DNA of 64,000 bases, taken from assembly GCF_017875235.1 (NCBI RefSeq), contig NZ_JAGGMI010000008.1, positions 124,001 through 188,000 of the forward strand, in the 5' to 3' direction. Origin of the DNA: Asticcacaulis solisilvae. Lineage in GTDB: Bacteria; Pseudomonadota; Alphaproteobacteria; Caulobacterales; Caulobacteraceae. Each line of letters starts with the position of its first letter. The first letter of the stretch is position 1. The notes beneath the pieces are model-generated. The model was not told where the DNA came from. It did no database searches and saw only the letters and a program-made list of their open reading frames with translations. This document shows positions 45,808 to 52,362 of this stretch, one piece after another. A program made the position numbers and the translations under genes.

Positions 45808-45934
45808 GCCACTACTTCCAGTCTGTCACTATGGTTCAGATTGGCAGATACCGGCCGATTGGCTTCAGATGAAGTCCGCACGCGCTAATTGGGCTCATAA
45901 GACTTTGGGCTAGGCGGTGCCACGAGTTTATGGG

Positions 45935-46100
45935 TCCACAGATTACACAGATTGGCACAGATTATCCGAGCAGATGGAAAACGCTGCTGCATGATCTATA
46001 GCGATACCGACAGCGCAAAGCGCTGTCATGTCATGAAGTCATGTCACCGCGCGACGTCACCGCACGCGGATAATCTGTGCCAATCTGTGCAATCTGTGGA
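45935..46100. repeat. 34-bp long-range inverted repeat with internal palindromes
   Basis: In the 417-bp gap between the asparaginase and HxlR genes. Arms 45935-45968 and 46067-46100 are complementary with one mismatch and contain repeated CACAGATT/AATCTGTG units. The 98-bp loop holds GACAGCGC/GCGCTGTC and CATGTCATGA-like palindromes. No ORF in it is convincing. It could be a small mobile repeat, a structured RNA, or a terminator. Confidence 0.8.
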
Positions 46101-46224
46101 CAAGTCTTGCAGATTGTCCAACACGCTCAGCCCGGCAGCTAACGCGGTAATTCGCGTTTCCTTGCGCCTCGCCCAATGGATGCCCCTAACTTTCGTTGGC
46201 ACACCGCTATCCGATGTTACCGCT

Positions 46225-46713
46225 TCAATCCGCAAGGCAAGCCGCCTCATAGGCCGCCTGAAGCGCCGCGAACACCGACTGATCCGGCTTAGGCGCACCC
46301 AGGTGAATGTGGCGCAGCTCATCCATGAACGCATCCCACAGCGGCGGCCCGCCCTGCTCCAGCAGCTCGGCGCGCACCGACAATTCGCGGCTCGGCCGCA
46401 GGTGCCGGCTGCCCCACGCCCCCATGTGCGCCAGCAGCGGCACAAGCTGAATGGCCGCCTCCGTCAGGCTGAAGATGACCTTCTGCCGGTGCGCCGGATC
46501 GGGATGCCGGCTCAGCAGCCCCGAGGCCGTCAGCCGCCTCAGCCGGTCGGCCAGGATGTTGGAGGCAATCCCCTCCTCGCTCCGCGCCAGCAGATCGCCA
46601 TAGCTGCGCCGGTTGCCGAACATGATGTCGCGAATGACGATCAGGCTCCACCGGTCGCCCAGGTGCTCCAGCGTGAGGTTAATGGGACAGCCGGACCGTT
46701 CCGCCGTTGGCAT
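46225..46713 (-). CDS. HxlR-family regulator
   Basis: A 162-residue winged-helix regulator; the start at 46713 (MPTAERSGCPINL) fits the family length better than an upstream ATG. GCPINLTLEHLGDRWSLI (about 8-25) is the HxlR signature with the N-terminal cysteine, then NRRSYGDL and SNILADRLRRL. The C-terminal 60 residues extend beyond the usual 110-120. It is divergent from an SRPBCC and a RibD-like gene; the 94-bp gap has two direct repeats (ACTTGCA-type) likely to be its operator. Confidence 0.87.
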   Translation of the reverse strand: MPTAERSGCPINLTLEHLGDRWSLIVIRDIMFGNRRSYGDLLARSEEGIASNILADRLRRLTASGLLSRHPDPAHRQKVIFSLTEAAIQLVPLLAHMGAWGSRHLRPSRELSVRAELLEQGGPPLWDAFMDELRHIHLGAPKPDQSVFAALQAAYEAACLAD

Positions 46714-46738
46714 GACCTCGAACTCCGTTACGCAAACC

Positions 46739-46789
46739 ACTTGCAGTATGCACACGGTTGGGTTAAGGCTCAACTACTTGCATATTGCA
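46739..46789. promoter_or_regulatory. Candidate HxlR operator repeats
   Basis: ACTTGCAGTATGCA (46739-46752) and ACTTGCATATTGCA (46776-46789) agree at 11 of 14 positions and lie 37 bp apart in the divergent promoter region. Each is also a near-palindrome (TGCA...TGCA). HxlR regulators typically bind such tandem sites in the intergenic region they control. Confidence 0.5.
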
Positions 46790-46807
46790 TAGAGTTTAAG
46801 GCTGCCT

Positions 46808-47263
46808 GTGACCGTCCATCATGAAACCCTCCGGCTCGAACAAAGCCTTTGTGCGTCACCCCATCGCGCCTTTGCGGCCTATCTCGATACGGCTGAGCGC
46901 GAGATATGGTCCGCGCCCAGCGACACGGCCGCCGTTCGCATAGAGCACGCCGACGTCCGCACAGGCGGTAAGGAAACCACCCGCTGTGGCGGCAAGGATG
47001 ACCTGCGCTACCGCACTGAGGTCCATTACAATCTGGTCGTTCCGGACAGGCTGATCAGCTTTTCCGAAACCCTGCTGGAGGGCGACACCGTCTTGACCGC
47101 GGCGCAGATCACCTTCGAATTTCGCGCGACGGATGGCGGGTCGCACCTGGTCCTGACCGACCAGGTGACGTCGTTCGCCGGGGCTGAGGCGATCGACGGC
47201 CACCGCCAGGGGTTTTCGGCAAGCCTGAACAATTTCGCGACCTTCCTCGCCAACCGGACCTGA
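46808..47263 (+). CDS. SRPBCC/AHSA1-like protein
   Basis: A 151-residue START/Bet-v1-like domain protein with a GTG start. The pattern from SLCASPHRAFAAYLDT to VLTDQVTSFAGAEAIDG matches the AHSA1-type SRPBCC group, which binds hydrophobic ligands. It is 11 bp before the RibD-like gene and divergent from the HxlR regulator; such trios are common and the two genes are probably controlled together. Confidence 0.85.
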   Translation: MTVHHETLRLEQSLCASPHRAFAAYLDTAEREIWSAPSDTAAVRIEHADVRTGGKETTRCGGKDDLRYRTEVHYNLVVPDRLISFSETLLEGDTVLTAAQITFEFRATDGGSHLVLTDQVTSFAGAEAIDGHRQGFSASLNNFATFLANRT

Positions 47264-47274
47264 AAGGACCTGCC

Positions 47275-47820
47275 ATGGGTAAACTCATTCTCGGCATGAA
47301 TGTCTCCGTCGACGGCTATGTCGACGATCACGGCGGCAACCTGGTCATGCAGGCGCCCAGCCCTGAACACTTCCGCTACTGGATCGAGACACTGCGCGGC
47401 CACGGCGGCGCGATCTATGGCCGGCGCATGTACGAGGTCATGCGCTACTGGGATACGGACCAGGACAGCTGGGACGACGCGCTGCGCGAGTTCGCCGTGT
47501 TATGGCGCGGGCTGCCCAAATGGGTGGTGTCGAGCACATTGAAAGAGGTCGGGCCCAATGCCACGCTGATTTCCGGCGATATCGAAGCCCAGGTCCGCGA
47601 CCTCAAGAACCGTATCGACGGCACGCTCAGCGTGTCGGGGCCGCAGTTGGCCGGCCTGATGACGGAGTTGGGCCTGATCGACGAATACCACCTGCATGTC
47701 CGGCCGTTCGTGCTTGGCGAAGGTAAGCCGTTCTTCCATGGCGCCCGGCCGCCCTTGCGTCTCCTGTCGAGCCACCAGATCGATCCCAATACGCTGCATC
47801 TGGCCTACGCGCCGGCGTGA
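47275..47820 (+). CDS. RibD C-terminal/dihydrofolate-reductase-like protein
   Basis: A 181-residue protein of the RibD-C/YwjB group. It starts GKLILGMNVSVDGYVDDHGG, has YGRRMYEVMRYW and ends with FHGARPPLRL and a beta-rich C-terminus. The DHFR-like fold is kept, but these small proteins are usually NADPH-binding reductases of unknown substrate. AAAGGA precedes the ATG. It forms a two-gene unit with the SRPBCC gene. Confidence 0.85.
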   Translation: MGKLILGMNVSVDGYVDDHGGNLVMQAPSPEHFRYWIETLRGHGGAIYGRRMYEVMRYWDTDQDSWDDALREFAVLWRGLPKWVVSSTLKEVGPNATLISGDIEAQVRDLKNRIDGTLSVSGPQLAGLMTELGLIDEYHLHVRPFVLGEGKPFFHGARPPLRLLSSHQIDPNTLHLAYAPA

Positions 47821-47878
47821 TGTTGCGCTTACCGGCAAGCTGGGCCATGGTGCGGCAAACAGCCATCCCGGAGGCGAT

Positions 47879-48652
47879 ATGAAACCCCTGATTCTGCTGA
47901 GCCTGGCGCTTCTGGCCGCCGTTCCTGTCCACGCCGCCGAGCCCAGGTGGGAGCCGATCTTTGACGGCAAGACACTGAACGGCTGGACGCCCAAGATTTC
48001 CGGCTATGCGGCGGGCGAAGACCCCAAGAATACCTTTGTCGTCAAGGACGGCGCCATCCGCGTCTCCTATGCCGGATATAACGATAAATTCGGCGGCGAA
48101 TACGGCCACCTCTTCTGGAAGGAGCCGCTCAAGGCCTACCGCCTGCGCTTCGAATACCGTTTGTTCGACGCGCCCCTTCCGGACATCAAGGTCTGGGAGG
48201 TCAGCAATTCCGGCGTCATGTTCCATTCCCAGTCGCCGGAATCCGAGCGCCTCGACCAGGCCTTTCCGGTCAGTCTCGAATTCCAGATCCTCGGCGTTCC
48301 GCGCCCGACCGAAGAGCCCTCCGGCAACCTGTGCACGCCCGGCACGACGATAGTGATCGACGGCAAGCGCGATTTGCGCCACTGCATCCTGTCGTCATCG
48401 CCGCTCCTGCCGGTGGGCGTCTGGACGAAGGGCGAAATCGAGGTCCTGCCGAGCGGCGAGATCACCCATTTCATCGACGGCAAGCCGGTGCTGCGCTATT
48501 CGGCGCCGGAACTCGACCCGGCGGACAAGGACGCGGCGGCGCTTATCAAGGCGGCCGGCGGCGCGCTCACGCTGAGCCAGGGCTATATCGCGCTCCAGGC
48601 CGAAGGCCAGCAGATCGAGTTCCGCAAGCTCGAGATCCAGCGCCTTGATTGA
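47879..48652 (+). CDS. Exported DUF1080-domain protein
   Basis: A 257-residue protein with a Sec signal (about 1-20, ending VHAAE). The body is a DUF1080/3-keto-disaccharide hydrolase domain, a concanavalin-like beta sandwich, with IFDGKTLNGWTPK, SGVMFHSQ and EFQILG. GGAG precedes the start. Family members bind or cleave sugars. It converges on the GH105 gene 14 bp away, so a carbohydrate role is likely; substrate unknown. Confidence 0.87.
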   Translation: MKPLILLSLALLAAVPVHAAEPRWEPIFDGKTLNGWTPKISGYAAGEDPKNTFVVKDGAIRVSYAGYNDKFGGEYGHLFWKEPLKAYRLRFEYRLFDAPLPDIKVWEVSNSGVMFHSQSPESERLDQAFPVSLEFQILGVPRPTEEPSGNLCTPGTTIVIDGKRDLRHCILSSSPLLPVGVWTKGEIEVLPSGEITHFIDGKPVLRYSAPELDPADKDAAALIKAAGGALTLSQGYIALQAEGQQIEFRKLEIQRLD

Positions 48653-48666
48653 GCAAAGGGTAAACC

Positions 48667-49863
48667 CTACGCCGCCACGCGCATCGCCTCGGCCACGGCC
48701 ATGAAGAAGGGGCCCACGCCCTTCGGGTCATTGGCGACGATCTTTTCCGACAGGTAGTATTCATAGCTGCCGTCGCGGTACGGATCGCCGCCCAGGCCCG
48801 CCACGCGGCAAATGCCGTTCAGCTCCGCCGGCGTCAGGAAGCGGCCGATAGCCGCCTTGAGGCTCTCGATCCCGGCGCGGCGCATATCGTCACCCGCCAC
48901 CCCCAGGCGCGCGGCCTTCAGCAGGGCATAGGTAGTCATCAGCGACGCCGACGCTTCCTCGTAATTGCCGGCGCGCGTACCCTGGTCGACCACCTGGTAC
49001 CACAGGCCGTCGCGCGACCGGACCGCCAGCATCGCCTCAAGCGCCGCCTTGAGGATACGCGCGATCTCGGCCCTCCCCTCAGCATCGAACCCTTCGGAGG
49101 CTTCGTAGGTATCGACCAGGGCGCACAGCCACCAGCCCATGCCCCGGCCCCAGATATGGGGCGACAGGCCGGTGTCGCGGTCGGCCCAGCGCTGCTGGCG
49201 GCTTTCGTCCCAGCCGTGATAGTAGAGACCGGTTCCCGTCTGGCGCATCACCTTTTCGACGGTGCGTATCTGGTTCAGCGTATCGTCAAACAGCGCCGGA
49301 TTGCCGGTCACCTGGGCGTAGTGGAGTTGGAACGGCTGGCCCATGTACAGACCGTCCAGCCACACCTGCCACGGATAGCGCGCCTTGTGCCAGTAATTGC
49401 CCGAGCGCGTGCGCGGATAATCTTTCAAAGGCGCGAACTGGGTGTCCATCGCCTTGCGGAAGCGCGACTGGCCGGTTTCGCGGTGGAGCGGCAGAAGGAT
49501 GGCGCCCGCGCGGATCATGTCGATATTGTAGGGCTTGGGCTGGAAGGCCGGCAACGCGCCGTCGCCGGTCACGTGCGCCTGCATGTCCTCGAGGATATAG
49601 TCGAGGAAGGCCCGGTCGCCGGTGGCATCAAAGAGCGTCAGGATACCCGCCCAGACCACGCCGTCCTCATAGCCCCACAGGCTTTTCTGCGGCTGGAAAT
49701 GCGTCAGGTACGAAGCGACAAAGGCCGGAACGTCGCGTCCCACGGCGGCCAGTTGCTCCAACGTCCTGGCGTCCGGACGAAAGGCCTGGGCCGCGGACGC
49801 CTTGCCCTGGCTGATCGGAATGAGCGCGGCCGCGCCCGCGCAAAAAGCCCGTCTGTCCATCAT
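48667..49863 (-). CDS. GH88/GH105 unsaturated uronyl hydrolase
   Basis: A 398-residue exported glycoside hydrolase. The N-terminus has a signal (RRAFCAGAAALIP). The (alpha/alpha)6 barrel includes YPWQVWLDGLYMGQPF, whose aspartate is the GH105 catalytic residue, and HIWGRGMGWW. Such enzymes remove 4,5-unsaturated uronic acids from the ends of pectin fragments. Start 49863 or 49860. Its neighbour, the DUF1080 gene, fits a plant-polysaccharide role. Confidence 0.9.
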   Translation of the reverse strand: MMDRRAFCAGAAALIPISQGKASAAQAFRPDARTLEQLAAVGRDVPAFVASYLTHFQPQKSLWGYEDGVVWAGILTLFDATGDRAFLDYILEDMQAHVTGDGALPAFQPKPYNIDMIRAGAILLPLHRETGQSRFRKAMDTQFAPLKDYPRTRSGNYWHKARYPWQVWLDGLYMGQPFQLHYAQVTGNPALFDDTLNQIRTVEKVMRQTGTGLYYHGWDESRQQRWADRDTGLSPHIWGRGMGWWLCALVDTYEASEGFDAEGRAEIARILKAALEAMLAVRSRDGLWYQVVDQGTRAGNYEEASASLMTTYALLKAARLGVAGDDMRRAGIESLKAAIGRFLTPAELNGICRVAGLGGDPYRDGSYEYYLSEKIVANDPKGVGPFFMAVAEAMRVAA

Positions 49864-50006
49864 GCGTGTCCTCCCGCCCCCGTTTATGGATAATGCTACC
49901 GGTGGCCACGTCAATAACAATTCCGTGGCGGGCGCGTTCGCGGTGGTGCCGTCGGCGTTTGGTGCTAGACTTTCTAGCATTTCCGATTCACCCGGATTGC
50001 CGCCGC

Positions 50007-50714
50007 TTGAAACCCACCGTCCTCGTCGTCGACGATACGCCCGATATCCGCGAACTGCTCGAGGTCGTGCTCGACGCGGCCGGATTTGCCGTCGTCACCG
50101 CCGATGGCGCCGCCGCCATGGACAGCGTGCTGGCGCAAATGCGCGTCGACCTGATCGTGCTCGACACCATGATGCCCGGCGAAGACGGCTTTTCCGTCTG
50201 TCGCCGGATTTCGGCCGGCAACGGTCCGCCCATTATCATGCTGAGCGCCAAGAATGAGGACATCGACAAGATCAAGGGGCTCGACCTCGGCGCCGAGGAC
50301 TATGTCTCCAAGCCATTCAGCAATGACGAGTTGATCGCGCGGATCAAGGCGGTGTTCCGGCGCCTGCGCAGAAATGCCGGAGGGGCAGAGGACTGGCGCT
50401 TCTTCGGCTGGGTGCTGGAAAAGCAGGCGCGCCGGCTGACCAGTCCCACGGGCAGGACCCTGGCGCTGACCCCGGCCGAGTTCGCGTTGCTGAAAGTCTT
50501 CCTCGACCATCCGGACCGGCCGCTGCGGCGCGAACAGATCCTGAAGGCGATGGACGAGGTGCACGGCTTTTCGACCCCGCGCGGCCTGGACACGCTGGTG
50601 TCGCGGCTGCGCCAGAAGCTGGCCTATGCCGATCCGGACAGCGCCGGCGACAGGGAGCTGATCCAGACGGTATATGGCGTGGGCTATATGCTGAGACCGG
50701 GGCTGGGCGGCTAG
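50007..50714 (+). CDS. OmpR-family response regulator
   Basis: About 235 residues: receiver (VLVVDDTPDIRELLEVVL; acceptor D53 in IVLDTMMPG) then an OmpR/PhoB winged helix ending LIQTVYGVGYMLRPG. The start is a TTG at 50007 by alignment of the receiver; longer readings add an unlikely arginine-rich N-terminus. No kinase is adjacent. The 3' end has been duplicated at about 51664, so the region after it was rearranged. Confidence 0.83.
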   Translation: MKPTVLVVDDTPDIRELLEVVLDAAGFAVVTADGAAAMDSVLAQMRVDLIVLDTMMPGEDGFSVCRRISAGNGPPIIMLSAKNEDIDKIKGLDLGAEDYVSKPFSNDELIARIKAVFRRLRRNAGGAEDWRFFGWVLEKQARRLTSPTGRTLALTPAEFALLKVFLDHPDRPLRREQILKAMDEVHGFSTPRGLDTLVSRLRQKLAYADPDSAGDRELIQTVYGVGYMLRPGLGG

Positions 50715-50979
50715 GACGCCGGTCCGACTCCCTCCTCCCTAGAGCGATATGGCGAAAAGTGTAAGCGGTTTTCGCCTTAAATATCGCGACAAAACAAAAA
50801 CTTAGATCTGTATGATGTTTCTACTTAAAATCATACCGATCTAATGCCGCAGGTGGTGGGGAGGTGGCATCGAGCGTAAGCGAAGATGACGGAGGGGTAA
50901 TTCTGTCCGTCACACGCCCTCCGTCGCGGACTTTATCCTCACTTTCGGACACGCCGTGCCACCCACCGCTGCGCGCTAG
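50672..50979. repeat. Duplicated segment, copy 1 (contains palindrome B)
   Basis: Begins in the last codons of the OmpR-type gene and continues about 205 bp, interrupted by palindromic element B (50739-50844). It contains GAGGTGGCATCGAGCG and GCCCTCCGTCGCGGAC stretches and ends at CTAG (50976-50979), an empty site for element C. The gap 50715-51075 holds this and no gene. Copy 2 is at 51664. Confidence 0.85.
50739..50844. repeat. Two-module palindromic element, copy B
   Basis: Starts at CTAG (50739-50742) and has the same two palindromes as copy A with four or five differences. In copy 2 of the host segment the matching site reads CCCTAGCGCCGC without the element, so this is a true insertion. 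Confidence 0.9.
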
Positions 50980-51075
50980 GAGGAGGGAATGTAGCGCCTT
51001 GCGCATCCGACCGATCGCATAGCGGAACGAGCAAAATGACATGACAGAGTGTTCGGTAAGTCCTAGGTTTATCGC

Positions 51076-51444
51076 ATGGAAACTCCAAAGCCACGCTTGA
51101 AATACAAACTGGCACGCCGGTTCCGGCAGGAACTGACACCACCCGAAGCGAGGCTATGGTTTCGTCTCAAAGGAAAGCCGGACGGTATTCATTTTCGCAG
51201 GCAGCATCCTATAGGGCGTTACATCGTTGACTTCTATTGCGCGGACGCCCGCCTTGTTATCGAGGTCGAAGGACAGATTCACAGCCTGCCTTCGGTCGAG
51301 GCGCGCGATGATATCCGCCTCGTCTGGCTTGAAGCCCAGGGTCTGGAAATTCTGCGGTTGCAGGCCGTGGACATCATGGCTGATCCAGACGAGGCTGCCT
51401 TGGGTGTGGTCCTTCGGGCCAGGGAGATCATTTCCGGAAGGTGA
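51076..51444 (+). CDS. DUF559 (Vsr-like PD-(D/E)XK) endonuclease-domain protein
   Basis: A 122-residue protein. It begins with an arginine-rich helix and LTPPEARLWFRLKG, then GIHFRRQHPIGRYIVDFYC and LVIEVEGQIH, the DUF559 pattern related to very-short-patch repair endonucleases. D in VDFYC and E in VIEVEG are candidate catalytic residues. No neighbouring methylase or repair gene exists. It is flanked by copies of a GC-rich repeat in inverted orientation (50904-50963 and 51531-51590) and by direct copies of a 200-bp segment, so it looks like a cassette. Nuclease activity is not shown. Confidence 0.85.
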   Translation: METPKPRLKYKLARRFRQELTPPEARLWFRLKGKPDGIHFRRQHPIGRYIVDFYCADARLVIEVEGQIHSLPSVEARDDIRLVWLEAQGLEILRLQAVDIMADPDEAALGVVLRAREIISGR

Positions 51445-51530
51445 AAAACCAGCCATTTCGCCCTGAACGGGAGACGCGTCACACGGCCTCCTCCCTAGCG
51501 CGTAGCGTGCCTGCCGGCGAGGCTGGTGGC

Positions 51531-51590
51531 GCGGCGTGTCCGGAAGGACGAACGTCTTGAGGACAAAGTCCGCGACGGAGGGGTAGTCAC
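51531..51590. repeat. Inverted copy of the repeat at 50904-50963
   Basis: About 60 bp that, read on the minus strand, matches 50904-50963 (GTCGCGGACTTT, CCTCA, CGGACACGC blocks). With its partner it brackets the DUF559 gene. The remaining bases from 51445 to 51663 hold similar GC-rich blocks and no gene. Confidence 0.65.
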
Positions 51591-51663
51591 GGTCGGTTGT
51601 ACCCCTCCGTCAGCGACGCTTCGCGCGCTGCCACCTCCCCACTTCGTAGGGAGGAGAGAGACG

Positions 51664-51870
51664 CTCTATGGCGTGGCTAGATGCTGAGACCGGGGCTGGG
51701 CGGGTAGGACGCCGGTCCGACTCCCTCCTCCCTAGCGCCGCAGGCGGTGGGGAGGTGGCATCGAGCGTAAGCGAAGATGACGGAGGGGTAATTCTGTCCG
51801 TCACACGCCCTCCGTCGCGGACTTTATCCTCACTTTTGGACACGCCGTGCCACCCACCGCTACGCGCTAG
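51664..51870. repeat. Duplicated segment, copy 2
   Basis: About 207 bp nearly identical to copy 1: the end of the OmpR-type gene (ATGCTGAGACCGGGGCTGGG), then CCCTAGCGCCGC (empty site for B) and the shared region up to CTAG (51867-51870). Here element C follows. The copied gene fragment is non-functional. Confidence 0.85.
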
Positions 51871-51960
51871 ATCGGTATGATTTTAAGTGGAAACATCATA
51901 CCGATCTACGTTTTTGTTTTGTCGCGATATTTAAGGCGAAAACCGCTTACACTTTTCGCC
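51867..51960. repeat. Two-module palindromic element, copy C (inverted, truncated)
   Basis: Inverted relative to copies A, B and D. It begins at CTAG with module 2 (GATCGGTATGAT...) and ends in module 1 at CACTTTTCGCC, lacking the outer GCGATAT arm, where a GC-rich sequence takes over. Copy 1 of the segment has CTAGGAGGAGGG at this point, so this too is an insertion. Confidence 0.85.
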
Positions 51961-51985
51961 CTCCCCACTTGTGGGTGTATGGACC

Positions 51986-52313
51986 GGAGACATGGGTGAC
52001 ACATGTTCGGAGACATAGGTTACACATTTGGTGGACCTATGTTTGTGTCAGGTCAATAGTCGCGATGCGTTTGGCGCCGAAGCAGATGTCGTAGGTGTTC
52101 ATTCCTGTGGGCCTTACTTTGTAACCCGTCTTCCGGCTAATCCCGAAAGACCGGCAAAGCGACGCTATGTTCGCATCTGCCTGACTGGCAAAACTTAAAA
52201 ACTCCTGCCGGCGATCCATGATCGACACCTCATTCCAAGGCATGGCCAGCTCCTCAGCTATTCCATGCCTAAAGTGTCACCCATGTCTCCGAACACATGT
52301 CACCTATGTCTCC
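51986..52313. mobile_element. Internally deleted IS481-like element (328 bp)
   Basis: Terminal inverted repeats of about 41 bp (51986-52026 and 52273-52313), each made of two GGAGACAT-GGTGACACA-type units. Inside is only a fragment of a transposase gene. The DDE region is gone, so the element could move only with help from a full copy elsewhere. No clear target duplication was seen. The rest of 51445-52362 is repeat sequence. Confidence 0.8.
52037..52243 (-). pseudogene. IS481-like transposase remnant
   Basis: 68 residues. The N-terminal 43 (MPWNEVSIMDRRQEFLSF..., then SLCRSFGISRKTGYK) are the helix-turn-helix start of IS481-type transposases. After GYKV the frame jumps to a C-terminal piece (YDICFGAKRIATIDL), so the catalytic core of roughly 280-300 residues is deleted. 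The frame is kept through the deletion. Confidence 0.75.
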
Positions 52314-52362
52314 AGACTAAACAGTGGGGAGGGGGTAGGATAGCGAACTCAGGGCGGCTTCC

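Noticed and set aside
50007..50714. A longer response regulator starting near 49866
   Set aside because: The added N-terminus is arginine/tryptophan-rich without domain pattern; the receiver begins at the TTG at 50007.
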